Shown: positions 1 to 7,828, counted from the stretch's first letter. The stretch: 12,330 bases of DNA from Euryarchaeota archaeon UBA229 (GCA_002505355.1 DAUW01000017.1:1-12330); one strand, 5' to 3'. Notes: generated by a model from the letters alone, not told the origin. Program-made: numbers and translations.

Positions 1-81
1 CTCGAATTAGGTTATCTAACCAATGATGAGTTTGACCAATGGGTCAAGCCAAAGGATATGATCGGGCCGTCAGTAAATTAA
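1..81 (+). CDS. fumC: Class II fumarate hydratase, C-terminal fragment
   Basis: The last 26 codons of a gene entering from the left edge read LELGYLTNDEFDQWVKPKDM followed by IGPSVN and a TAA stop. The pattern LGYL-x4-FD-x-WV-x-P-x2-M is the usual C-terminal signature of class II (fumarase C type) fumarate hydratases, which interconvert fumarate and malate in the citric acid cycle in the cytoplasm. The related aspartate ammonia-lyases normally end in a different way (no FDxWVxPxxM), so fumarase is preferred. The catalytic parts lie outside the window. The TAA stop ends at the base directly before the complement of the polC stop, so the two genes converge with no spacer. Confidence 0.85.
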   Translation, partial: LELGYLTNDEFDQWVKPKDMIGPSVN

Positions 82-3000
82 TTACAAGAAATCTGTCAAG
101 GACAATTGCCTTGCTCGATCGTTCTGGAAGAGTGAATCTGTGCTATTTGCTAGCCATTCAACATTTTGTTTTGTGTAGGCATCAACACCATACTTTTCCA
201 TAACGTGTTGCGTGACTTTGATGTATTTTCTCACCGCTCCTTCGGATACCGTGAGCGCGAGGTTCCCGTTACACAAATCGCCTGCAGATTTGGTGACTCC
301 GAGGGATCCAAAGCCTGCATTACTTGCTTTACTAACCTGGATGCATTTACCTGAAATCGGCATTCTTCGATATGAGTGACCGCACTTTAAGCATCTGACT
401 TTCTGTCTGGCAAAGGCATTCAAATTACCTCGGATATCCGGTAAAAAATGCGACCTAATGACGCTTGATGCAACTTTTCGGACATCAACTGCTCGCAATC
501 GATGTCCAAGATCCAATTGTCCATTCATCTTGTCAATCATCGTGTCAAGAGTTTTGTATGCAGAAAGCCCGGGCCCGGCCGAAATAGATTGACAGTCATG
601 GGTAAAACCATAACCGCGAACCGCAGCAACCGTGCCCAATCGCCGCTCGACAAAATCAACTCTGTTGGCAATCGCCTTTGGGTGCGGATTTGTTTGTGTA
701 GCCTCATAAAAATCTCTTTCATAGAACCAACCAGAATCAACGTTTAGTGCTTCTTTGTCAACTTCTGTGGGGTTTAATCTGGTTGTCAATACAAGTGGTG
801 CGTCCATTTGACCACCTCGATTAGCCGGTAGAATTTCACGACTAAAGTTCAATAACCCATCCATAAGTAGCATAATTGCGTCCTCGTCGCCGTCGCAGTT
901 TCTCCGCTTTGAGGCATGAAATAGCGGATGAGCGTAACCGCCAGAACAATCCGCCCAACCAATTATTCTCGATAACACACCGCCAGATGTGTGGGGCGCT
1001 AGTGCACAAATTAGGTGCCCTACTAAGTCATCAGGTGTTGCAACATTATAGTAGGGCTCTAATCCATAGTAACGAGTCAGCAGTTCATCGATGAACTGCG
1101 CAGTTCGAACGAAAAAATCACTCGCATTCTTAGCTACGATGAAATCCTGAGGGTATAATTCTAACATTTGGTCATCCGACTCTAATTCGTTGCCTAGATA
1201 GTCATGAGTATACCCCAAGTTGACCAATCGTTGCCACGACACTTCGATTTCCTTTGGTTTGAAGTGCGTTACCGGAACATCACTCATATCGAACCTAACG
1301 GTTCCGTCCCTGAAGACTGGAATATCATATTTGGCCCTCAATATCCCTTTTTCTAACGCCTCAGGAGTTTGATTTTTACTAGCAATCTTTTTCATACATT
1401 TGATATTATTGGGAATTCTTTCCAATCCCAGGGTTATCATTGCATCTTCTATCATAGACGCAATCGGGACGGTGGTAATTTCACCTCGCCGCCGCCGGTT
1501 GGCCTCCAAATCCTTCTTGAATTCGGTTCTACCACCGCATTTTTCTCCGACTATCGTTTCCCCATATTGATTCACTTTTCTATGGTGGCAAGATAACATC
1601 GGGGATTTTTTCCCGCATGTAGTACAGGTTCTAAGGCCCAGTTGAACCCGAATATCTTGCTTGTCCGCTGCGTTGGTTAGTAATCTTTGATTGCCGCCGC
1701 TTAACTCGATTGGGAATAGAGTGTGTGCCATAGGGTTCATTATTCTTGGAGCAGATTTTTCCGGGCGGCCCATTCGGCAACCAATCCTTACCGGTGCAGA
1801 GTGGTGCCACCTTAGTTTGGAGATCTTCTTGATAACCGGCAAGATACCATCAACGAGATAATCATCCCTTTCAATTTGCGATGCCAGATAACTTTCAACA
1901 TCATCAGGGCCGACATCAGGAATGTTGGCAGCTGCAACACGTCCAATTTCATCGGTCTCAGCGATTGATTTACCCATTTGCCGTGCCTTTGTCTCTGCTG
2001 AAATTCGTTGTATTGCACGTTCTTTTTCTAATTCACTGAGCCGACTTTCCTCCTTATCTAATACTGATTTAACATGCCTTAATTTGTTAATTTTGTCTGT
2101 AAATAGTTCGACTGAGTCAACAATCATTACTGGTTTATCATCTGTAGTACTAAATCCGAATCCTTCCATCATTGCTGACCAACCGCTGGTGATGACTAGA
2201 TCATTTCCATCATGGTGATGAGCGAGGCCCAAAATCAGCGCGGCCGCTTTAGCCAAACCGTGCTGCTTGAGTGCCCAAACAGCTGAAGGTTTTTCCTCAA
2301 AGATGAAATTCTCAACGGCAAAGTCTGGACCAGGTGTCTGGTTGAGATTATTGATTGTAAGGTCAGTGGGCGGCATTTCAGCCATAATTTTTGCATTCCA
2401 TCCTGTCACGCTGGATTTTATTCTCAACCATCTTTTCTCAGTGGATTGAGAATCTTCTGTTTCTGCAGACTGTTCAATGGTAGATTGTTTGAGTAGAGTA
2501 ATTAATTGTGGCACCCATTCAATTGGTAAATCAAGGAACCATGGGTTGTGCGGCGGCGGCAAGGAGGTTTTGAATTTTTCAGCAATTGCCCTTGCCTGCT
2601 CCCAATTTGGTTGTTGGGTAACTAGAAATCTATGCCATTCTAATCTTACTTTAAATCTTAAATCCGTGTCTGAGAAATTTTCTTTAGACAGACCGGGGAT
2701 ACCGTTTGGGCATTTATCACGGGGTATTGCCATTATCGAACAAAACGTATCTACCCGCTCAGGGGAGTTTAGTTCTTCGATTAAATCGCTGGCCCACCAA
2801 TCGATCGAGTAACCTGCGGGGACAAGATGCTTGTTGTTCTCGAGAAATTCTCCGTAGCCAATGACAATCTCTCCATTGTCCCACACAGTAGCAATATCTT
2901 GTCTTACCCGATTGAAACCTTCAACAGTATCACAACGCAAGAACTGGCCGTCATTCAAAATCAACCAAGGCCCGTCCGTGGTATCTGATGGTGTTATTGC

Positions 3001-4161
3001 GCAAGCCTTGCCAGGGCGCTCTATTTTCATTTGTGTACCGATTGTAATGAAGTCGTCCATCGCCAGCATGCAAGTTGGGTTAACAGAGGCAGCAGCGAGC
3101 CCAGAAGGCCTCGATCGTCCGTAACGCAGCCTGAACCCCCCCGGTTCTTGCGGTGAACCAAACACGGGTCTGCCCGCAATAATGTCGTCCATAAACTTGG
3201 TAATTGGCTCGATTAACCGAGACTTGAAACTAGCTTCTTGGGTTGATTCATTCGGCTTATCCTTTTCTGCGTATTTGCTAATGAAATCCCAACCAGCAAT
3301 TTTCATTCGCTCCGTGTGTTTGCGTATTTTTGGCGCTTTCAGGCACATACCTTCTCCAATAACTAACAAGACACCACCACGAATTCTCGCCTCATCGATA
3401 TTTCTTACGTTACCATATCCTGCACATTCAATCCGTTCAGTTGATTCTCCGTTGATCATTACTGGACAAGCACGCACGATCTCATCAATCTCTTCCGGAC
3501 TTGGCCGATATTGGAGGTTACCGCGGTATAACCCAAACTCTTCTTTCACCCGTTCCACTTCAGGATCAGTAGGCAAGTATCTCCCGACATTCAACTCAAT
3601 TCTAATCATATCGGCTATCAGCACTGCTAAAGCTTGCGCAGTTCCTCCAGCAGCTCTTATCGGCCCGGCAAAATGTACCGAGACAAATTGTGAACCATCT
3701 ACGTTGTTTAGTAAGCGGACTTCACTAATTCCTTCCAATGGTGCGACCAAAACCGCTTCGGTTAATATCGCAAGACCTACTCGCAGCCCAACATCGATTG
3801 CCGTAACTAAGTCATGCCCTTGTTCCCTGAAACCGCGTGCAACCGACTGAGCCATTAGCATAGAAGTCGTCTCACGGTCATGCTTTGCGAGCATCTTTCG
3901 AATATCATCAGCCACCTCATATTCACCGAGGTACTCGACAAGTAATTTCTCTGTCCGACCGGCTAAATCCGCGGCACGTGGTATTTCGACGAACGGTTTG
4001 TAATCTAGATTTTTCCCCCGTGCGATTTCCGCAATCCGATAAGCGTCGTCAGTCCTCTCATCCATCCATTGCTGATAGTTTTCCATCTCAACCTCAAGCC
4101 GTGAAAGATCTATCCCGTCGGTGGGGGTGAGGTCGAACTGCGCCTTGACCTTATCCGACAT
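82..4161 (-). CDS. polC: DNA polymerase II (family D) large subunit DP2
   Basis: This is the catalytic large subunit of the archaeal replicative polymerase PolD, 1359 residues from the ATG at 4161. Family hallmarks are an N-terminal block VEIPRAADLAGR (about residue 58), GPIRAAGGTAQAL (about 166), and the catalytic motif NCDGDED with Asp1090 and Asp1092 (bases 886-894), followed by LPANRGGQMDAPLVLTTRLNP. Two cysteine clusters are visible: C846/C849/C858/C875 and C1257/C1260/C1273/C1297. The last eight residues, QLSLTDFL, form a PCNA-interacting (PIP) box. The frame stays open 40 codons further upstream, but GGTGA lies 5 nt before the ATG at 4161, while the upstream extension has no family similarity and would cross the divergent promoter. 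No intein is present, although polC is a frequent intein host. The small subunit DP1 is not in the window. It converges with fumC and diverges from pyrE. Confidence 0.97.
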   Translation of the reverse strand: MSDKVKAQFDLTPTDGIDLSRLEVEMENYQQWMDERTDDAYRIAEIARGKNLDYKPFVEIPRAADLAGRTEKLLVEYLGEYEVADDIRKMLAKHDRETTSMLMAQSVARGFREQGHDLVTAIDVGLRVGLAILTEAVLVAPLEGISEVRLLNNVDGSQFVSVHFAGPIRAAGGTAQALAVLIADMIRIELNVGRYLPTDPEVERVKEEFGLYRGNLQYRPSPEEIDEIVRACPVMINGESTERIECAGYGNVRNIDEARIRGGVLLVIGEGMCLKAPKIRKHTERMKIAGWDFISKYAEKDKPNESTQEASFKSRLIEPITKFMDDIIAGRPVFGSPQEPGGFRLRYGRSRPSGLAAASVNPTCMLAMDDFITIGTQMKIERPGKACAITPSDTTDGPWLILNDGQFLRCDTVEGFNRVRQDIATVWDNGEIVIGYGEFLENNKHLVPAGYSIDWWASDLIEELNSPERVDTFCSIMAIPRDKCPNGIPGLSKENFSDTDLRFKVRLEWHRFLVTQQPNWEQARAIAEKFKTSLPPPHNPWFLDLPIEWVPQLITLLKQSTIEQSAETEDSQSTEKRWLRIKSSVTGWNAKIMAEMPPTDLTINNLNQTPGPDFAVENFIFEEKPSAVWALKQHGLAKAAALILGLAHHHDGNDLVITSGWSAMMEGFGFSTTDDKPVMIVDSVELFTDKINKLRHVKSVLDKEESRLSELEKERAIQRISAETKARQMGKSIAETDEIGRVAAANIPDVGPDDVESYLASQIERDDYLVDGILPVIKKISKLRWHHSAPVRIGCRMGRPEKSAPRIMNPMAHTLFPIELSGGNQRLLTNAADKQDIRVQLGLRTCTTCGKKSPMLSCHHRKVNQYGETIVGEKCGGRTEFKKDLEANRRRRGEITTVPIASMIEDAMITLGLERIPNNIKCMKKIASKNQTPEALEKGILRAKYDIPVFRDGTVRFDMSDVPVTHFKPKEIEVSWQRLVNLGYTHDYLGNELESDDQMLELYPQDFIVAKNASDFFVRTAQFIDELLTRYYGLEPYYNVATPDDLVGHLICALAPHTSGGVLSRIIGWADCSGGYAHPLFHASKRRNCDGDEDAIMLLMDGLLNFSREILPANRGGQMDAPLVLTTRLNPTEVDKEALNVDSGWFYERDFYEATQTNPHPKAIANRVDFVERRLGTVAAVRGYGFTHDCQSISAGPGLSAYKTLDTMIDKMNGQLDLGHRLRAVDVRKVASSVIRSHFLPDIRGNLNAFARQKVRCLKCGHSYRRMPISGKCIQVSKASNAGFGSLGVTKSAGDLCNGNLALTVSEGAVRKYIKVTQHVMEKYGVDAYTKQNVEWLANSTDSLFQNDRARQLSLTDFL

Positions 4162-4165
4162 CGCC

Positions 4166-4171
4166 CTCACC
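4166..4171 (-). promoter_or_regulatory. Ribosome binding site of polC
   Basis: On the minus strand GGTGAG lies 5 nt before the ATG at 4161. GGTGA pairs with the archaeal 16S 3' end and recurs before rps13, rpo3 and mcm here. It settles the polC start on this ATG rather than on in-frame ATGs at 4173 or 4281. Confidence 0.75.
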
Positions 4172-4192
4172 ATGTGACATGCAAGCCGGCCG

Positions 4193-4230
4193 CTTATCAA
4201 AAATTGCCTGCCCGATGTCTTGTTGATAAG
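4193..4230. promoter_or_regulatory. Divergent polC/pyrE promoter candidate with inverted repeat TTGATAAG
   Basis: The 144-bp gap between polC and pyrE holds a perfect 8-bp inverted repeat: CTTATCAA at 4193-4200 and TTGATAAG at 4223-4230, with a 22-bp spacer. Read outward, each gene has the same element TTGATAAG upstream. On the polC side it is about 32 bp before the ATG, which suits a TATA-like element with a very short leader. On the pyrE side it is about 76 bp upstream, and a second AT-rich candidate, AATAAATG at 4252-4259, is closer. The element could be a promoter core or a symmetric operator. Promoter assignment is inference; the repeat itself is seen directly. Confidence 0.4.
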
Positions 4231-4305
4231 ATTCAAGTAGACCAAGTAGGCAATAAATGTCAAGGAAAGTTCATGTCCCATTTGGTCAAGCAGTGCTCGT
4301 TAGGC

Positions 4306-4902
4306 ATGTCATCATCCATCAAGAATCACTCAAATTGGCCAAGACTTGTTGAATTGGTTCGCGAACTGGCGTTCATTGATGGCGGTACTGATGACGCATT
4401 TACACTCGCCAGTGGTAAGCAGTCACGGTGGTTTTTCGACACTAAACCAGTAATGATGCACCCTGAAGCTTGCCATATAATTGGCGAATTACTTAACATA
4501 AGAATGGACGAACTGTCAGCAGATTTTGTTGGCGGTTTGGAACTGGGAGCGGTTCCACTTACCGCAATCGCCATCTCAACAGCGCCAAGCGCATCAACAA
4601 GACGGGGCTTCATGGTAAGGAAGGAACCGAAAGGTAGAGGCGGGCGGAAGACCAACAACCCACCCGGCATTGAAGGGTCATCCTTGTCAAGTGGTGGCAA
4701 TATTGTGATTGTCGAGGATGTAACAACGACAGGAGGCTCAGCCATTAAAGCAGTCAATCGTATTCATCAAGATACCAATTGCAAGGTGATAGCAGTGATT
4801 AGTATTGTAGATCGCGAAGAGGGCGCGGTTGAGGCCTTTGCCGCAGCAGGTATACAGTTCGAGAGTTTGATGAGCAGAACCGATGTTGCTAGCGTCGCGT
4901 GA
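4306..4902 (+). CDS. pyrE: Orotate phosphoribosyltransferase
   Basis: This enzyme transfers phosphoribose from PRPP to orotate to give OMP, the fifth step of de novo pyrimidine synthesis, in the cytoplasm. The 198-residue product has the family pattern AFTLASGKQSRWFFDTK (about 31-47), VGGLELGAVPL (about 75-85), a catalytic-loop segment RKEPKG (105-110) and the PRPP-binding motif VIVEDVTTTGGSA (134-146). In the loop, the position that carries His in the enterobacterial RKEAKDHG motif is Arg111 here. The start is uncertain. ATG 4306 puts the usual roughly 10-20 residues before the first helix but has no clear ribosome binding site. The in-frame ATG at 4273 has AAGGAAAG 4 nt upstream and would add 11 residues. 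The gene diverges from polC and is followed after 4 nt by the methyltransferase gene, probably in one transcript. Confidence 0.93.
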   Translation: MSSSIKNHSNWPRLVELVRELAFIDGGTDDAFTLASGKQSRWFFDTKPVMMHPEACHIIGELLNIRMDELSADFVGGLELGAVPLTAIAISTAPSASTRRGFMVRKEPKGRGGRKTNNPPGIEGSSLSSGGNIVIVEDVTTTGGSAIKAVNRIHQDTNCKVIAVISIVDREEGAVEAFAAAGIQFESLMSRTDVASVA

Positions 4903-4906
4903 TAAC

Positions 4907-6196
4907 ATGACGAGAGTGATTTTCCCACTATCAGAATCTAACATTGGTCTATTTGAAAACGTCCCGGACAAGACATCGCTTGAACGCTTTAGGTTCTATC
5001 ATGCCAATGAGGGCAAACCACTTGCAACGCCTTGGCAAGTGGCTTTATCGAGAGCACAAATATTGCGTGGCTATCAGCTCCCCGAAGGAATAATTCTCGA
5101 TTGTGCGTGCGGCAGTGGAATCCAGATTGCGGCATATTCTGAAATTCTCAAGCGGCCGATAGTCGGCGTGGAATTAAACGAGGAGCGCGCACGTGCCAGT
5201 GCGGTAAACTTCCGCACTGTCTTTACTGAACGCGGCGATGACTCGCTCAGTCGCTTGAAAAATAGTTACTTCGTTGTTGGAGACGGTAGAGATGGGGAGA
5301 AGGTACTCGCAACACTTTCCGAGGCAGGTTTAGCTGAATCAAGGGTCGCTTTTCTCCATCTCGACCCAGCAAGGCCGAGAAATAGTCGCGACCATGATTT
5401 ATCCGAGATGGCACCACGTTTAGATGAAATTTTCCTTGGTTGGCAAAATCATTTGATAGCAAGCGAAGCTGGTCCAGCCATTCTACTCGATTTATCGCCA
5501 CGAATTTCAAACCGTCAAATGCTAGATGTCGAAAAGTTGGTGAATGACTTTTGGCCGGGGCTGAAGAAGACTTGGACCTGGACATCGAGAGGTAGAGGCC
5601 GAGTTGATCGACTGGCTTTGTGGATTGGCAGCATTGCAGAACCAGGACATCCTCGCCGTTTCGTTAGAATTCCGCCAGATCCAACCAAGGCTCCGCTAAT
5701 CTTACTGGGAGGTGATGCAATAGAGAACACTGGTGAGGAATTAATCACTACGCCAGTGAATCTACAACGCGGAGCAAATATGTCAATTGTTGACTCAGCA
5801 TTGGTTGAGTCTGGCTTGGCTGATGATTGGCTGCCAACACTATCGTTCGGCGGGGATTATGTTTGGGTGGAATCGACGGGGCGGCGGCCGATTATTTACC
5901 ATCAACAGCAACTGGTAAATTCTGGTGCAGAGTTAGCTAATTTGATTGTCGCATCCGGTCGAATTGTAGATTTTATCCTTGACAATTTGACACTTGAGAC
6001 CGTTGATAATTTAGTCGAAATAGCACTTATTCACGACATCAGAAAACTCACCATAAGGGCGGGATTAGATCCAAAAATGCAGCCCAAGCTCCAGGGCTCA
6101 CTAGACCGCCAGTTAGCTAGACGCCACGGGTCAAAAGAGGGTTTTATTGTGCGGCCTAAAAGTAGCGAAAAATACGTACTCTGCGTCATCGATTAG
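4907..6196 (+). CDS. SAM-dependent methyltransferase with C-terminal THUMP-like domain
   Basis: The product (429 residues) is a class I Rossmann methyltransferase. It has motif I LDCACGSGIQ (64-73), an acidic residue closing strand 2 in IVGVELNEERARASAVN (Glu89), a GDGRDG segment (125-130) and, in the motif IV position, LDPARPRNSRD (152-162). The middle part, LDLSPRIS (194-201) then WTSRGRGRVDRLALWIG (225-241), and the end, VWVESTGRRPIIYHQQQ plus LTIRAGLDPKMQPKLQGSLD, follow the order I remember for the bacterial THUMP-like methyltransferases (DPARR, KLSPG, WVS-GE-EA-LW, IKKRG-DPE-LRR-L). An RNA target is likely from the THUMP relation, but the substrate is unknown. The ATG at 4907 is chosen because GTGAT sits 3 nt upstream and overlaps the pyrE stop, which suggests translational coupling. 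An in-frame ATG at 4883, inside pyrE, is less likely. Confidence 0.8.
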   Translation: MTRVIFPLSESNIGLFENVPDKTSLERFRFYHANEGKPLATPWQVALSRAQILRGYQLPEGIILDCACGSGIQIAAYSEILKRPIVGVELNEERARASAVNFRTVFTERGDDSLSRLKNSYFVVGDGRDGEKVLATLSEAGLAESRVAFLHLDPARPRNSRDHDLSEMAPRLDEIFLGWQNHLIASEAGPAILLDLSPRISNRQMLDVEKLVNDFWPGLKKTWTWTSRGRGRVDRLALWIGSIAEPGHPRRFVRIPPDPTKAPLILLGGDAIENTGEELITTPVNLQRGANMSIVDSALVESGLADDWLPTLSFGGDYVWVESTGRRPIIYHQQQLVNSGAELANLIVASGRIVDFILDNLTLETVDNLVEIALIHDIRKLTIRAGLDPKMQPKLQGSLDRQLARRHGSKEGFIVRPKSSEKYVLCVID

Positions 6197-6220
6197 CTAC
6201 CTTATTTACCGTCTTTAGCC

Positions 6221-6308
6221 AAATTAAAAACCATATGCTGCATCGCGGTCTTGATATATAGGAGGTTGGTCGGGAACTTGCTTCACACTGTGTGCAGCAT
6301 CAAGGTGA
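6221..6308 (+). promoter_or_regulatory. Promoter and leader of the rps13 operon
   Basis: The 118-bp gap before rps13 contains two AT-rich candidates for a TATA box, AAATTAAAAA at 6221-6230 and TTGATATATA at 6251-6260. The second would place transcription start near 6280-6285 and leave a leader of about 30 nt. A GGTGA ribosome binding site (6304-6308) lies 6 nt before the ATG. ATGCTGCA (6235-6242) is the inverse of TGCAGCAT (6293-6300), and CTTGAT (6250-6255) is the inverse of ATCAAG (6299-6304). These two pairings exclude each other. CACAC-T-GTGTG at 6284-6294 is a further small dyad. Function is inference. Confidence 0.5.
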
Positions 6309-6314
6309 ACTGAA

Positions 6315-6782
6315 ATGGCACAACCGAAAACCGAAGACTTAGGCGAAGATTTCTCATACATACTTCGTATGGCAGATACCGATATAGACGGCCTAAAACC
6401 CCTTGCCACGGCGCTTACCGCAGTTAAGGGAGTCGGGGCGAGAACGGCGAACCAAATCTGTAAAAACACCGGCTTTGATGCTGCTTCATTAGCAGGACAT
6501 TTATCGATTGAAGATCAGGAGCAACTACGCCTAGCCATCGAAGGCTACAATGAATCGGTGCCGCTGTGGATGCTCAACCGACAGAGAGACCTTGAGACTG
6601 GTGACGAATTACACCTTACCGGTCAGCAAATTTCACTCACACTAAAAGACGATATTACTAGACTTCGTTCAATCAAGTGCTACCGTGGTGTTAGACACGC
6701 CGGTGGCAACAAAGTACGCGGTCAAAGAGGCCGTTCAAACGGACGCGGTGGTCTAACTCTTGGTGTTAGCAGAAAGAAGTGA
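6315..6782 (+). CDS. rps13: 30S ribosomal protein uS13
   Basis: This small-subunit protein sits in the head of the 30S particle and contacts uL5 in the intersubunit bridge and the tRNA site. The 155-residue length is typical of archaeal S13 and longer than the bacterial form. After an N-terminal segment with the ILRMADTDIDG pattern comes the helix-hairpin-helix core AVKGVGARTA (36-45). The end is the conserved basic tail RGVRHAGGNKVRGQRGRSNG... finishing in GVSRKK (124-155), which binds 16S rRNA. ATG 6315 is preceded by GGTGA with a 6-nt spacer. It is the first gene of a four-gene run with rps4, rps11 and rpo3; rps4 starts 9 nt after its stop. Confidence 0.97.
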   Translation: MAQPKTEDLGEDFSYILRMADTDIDGLKPLATALTAVKGVGARTANQICKNTGFDAASLAGHLSIEDQEQLRLAIEGYNESVPLWMLNRQRDLETGDELHLTGQQISLTLKDDITRLRSIKCYRGVRHAGGNKVRGQRGRSNGRGGLTLGVSRKK

Positions 6783-6791
6783 GGGATGTAG

Positions 6792-7442
6792 ATGGGAGAA
6801 CCAAAATTTTCACGACCTAAGTTTGACACCCCTTCCCACCCGTGGAAGGCAGCAAGAATCGAAGAGGAGCATGCAATCAAGGCCCAGCACGGCTTGAAGA
6901 ACATGCGTGAAATTTGGAAGGCCAAATCCCAACTAAGACGCCATCGAAGGCAAGCAATGCGCTTGATTGGTATGGTTGATACCACTGAAGGACACGGGAA
7001 AAGGGAGATGGAAGACCTACTACGCTCTCTTCACAACAAGGGCCTAATACAATCGGATGCTATCCTTGACGACATACTCTCATTAGGAACGGAAGATATC
7101 CTAAATCGTCGATTGCAGGCTCAAGTCTACTACAAGGGACTTGCCACTACAATGAAGCAAGCAAGGCAGTTAGTTAACCACGGTTTGATTTGTATCGGCG
7201 ATCAAAAAGTAACCATTCCCTCATACCCGGTTTCTCGTGATGAGGAAGAACACATCAAGTACCACCCTAGCAGTGGATTAAACAACCCAGAACACGCAAT
7301 CAGGAAAGCTATTGAGGGCCGCCGAGAGAAAGCAGAATACGCTGTTGAAGAAGTCGATCCGGAGGCTACCCCAGAATTTGCTGCTGAGGTAAAACAGGCT
7401 GCAGAAGCCGCACCATCCGTTCCAACAGGAGGCGATGAGTGA
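6792..7442 (+). CDS. rps4: 30S ribosomal protein uS4
   Basis: This primary 16S rRNA-binding protein nucleates 30S body assembly. The 216-residue product has the archaeal N-terminal layout KFSRPKFDTPSHPWKAARIEEE (5-26) with KSQLRRHRRQAMRL (45-58), then an S4 RNA-binding domain at about 105-165 (NRRLQAQVYYKGLATTMKQARQLVNHGLICIGDQKV). A tail rich in Glu and Ala (181-216) extends past the usual core, making the protein somewhat longer than many archaeal S4 proteins. The start at ATG 6792 has GAGGGA (6781-6786) upstream. The stop TGA overlaps the rps11 ATG by one base, so translation of the two is probably coupled. Confidence 0.97.
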   Translation: MGEPKFSRPKFDTPSHPWKAARIEEEHAIKAQHGLKNMREIWKAKSQLRRHRRQAMRLIGMVDTTEGHGKREMEDLLRSLHNKGLIQSDAILDDILSLGTEDILNRRLQAQVYYKGLATTMKQARQLVNHGLICIGDQKVTIPSYPVSRDEEEHIKYHPSSGLNNPEHAIRKAIEGRREKAEYAVEEVDPEATPEFAAEVKQAAEAAPSVPTGGDE

Positions 7443-7825
7443 TGTCTCGTAGGGCCATAGTCAACATTTTTAGTTCATACAACAATATTCTCATGACTGC
7501 TACCGACTTAACCGGTGCAGAAACCATCACCACATGCTCTGGAGGGCAGATGGTAAAATCATCCAAAGATAGCGGCGGACAATTTGCGGCAACAAGAGCT
7601 GCTGAGAAATTAGCAGACGCATTGAAAGACAAAGAATTCACTCAACTAATCGTCAAGTACAGAGCACCCGGTGGCAACTTATCCAACAATACTGGACCCG
7701 GCGCACAAGCAGCGATAAGAGCGCTCACTCGTGCAGGAATGACGATTACTAGAATCGAAGATGTAACTCCAATCGCCCACGATGGGACGAAGAAGAAAGG
7801 TGGCCGTAGAGGCCGACGTGTATGA
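7442..7825 (+). CDS. rps11: 30S ribosomal protein uS11
   Basis: This protein of the 30S platform lines the mRNA exit and E-site region. The 127-residue sequence shows the family blocks VNIFSSYNNILMTATDLTGAE near the N terminus, the SGGQMV-KSSKDSGGQFAA segment, and the conserved end TRIEDVTPIAHDGTKKKGGRRGRRV, which is characteristic of archaeal/eukaryotic S11. A GTG one codon upstream (7439) is also in frame. The ATG at 7442 is preferred because AGGAGG at 7427-7432 is spaced 9 nt from it, and because it overlaps the rps4 stop. The rpo3 gene follows 12 nt after its stop. Confidence 0.97.
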   Translation: MSRRAIVNIFSSYNNILMTATDLTGAETITTCSGGQMVKSSKDSGGQFAATRAAEKLADALKDKEFTQLIVKYRAPGGNLSNNTGPGAQAAIRALTRAGMTITRIEDVTPIAHDGTKKKGGRRGRRV

Positions 7826-7828
7826 TGT

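Noticed and set aside
3182..3850. 222-codon open frame on the plus strand inside polC, plus several shorter ones (502-747, 1922-2218, 2477-2812)
   Set aside because: They are antisense to the strongly conserved DP2 gene, show no family motif and have serine/isoleucine-rich shadow composition.
82..4161. Intein in polC (and in the visible part of mcm)
   Set aside because: Both genes are common intein hosts, but the catalytic block of DP2 and the Walker A region of MCM are contiguous, and no splicing motifs or large insertion were seen.
4162..4281. 40-residue N-terminal extension of DP2
   Set aside because: The GGTGA site 5 nt before the ATG at 4161 and the known DP2 N terminus both favour the downstream start; the extension would consume the divergent promoter.
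4174..4305. 44-residue N-terminal extension of PyrE
   Set aside because: It has no PyrE similarity and overlaps the polC promoter. Only the ATG at 4273 remains a realistic alternative and is noted with the gene.
4326..4757. 143-codon minus-strand frame inside pyrE
   Set aside because: It is antisense to a clear PRPP-binding enzyme and has no recognisable motif.
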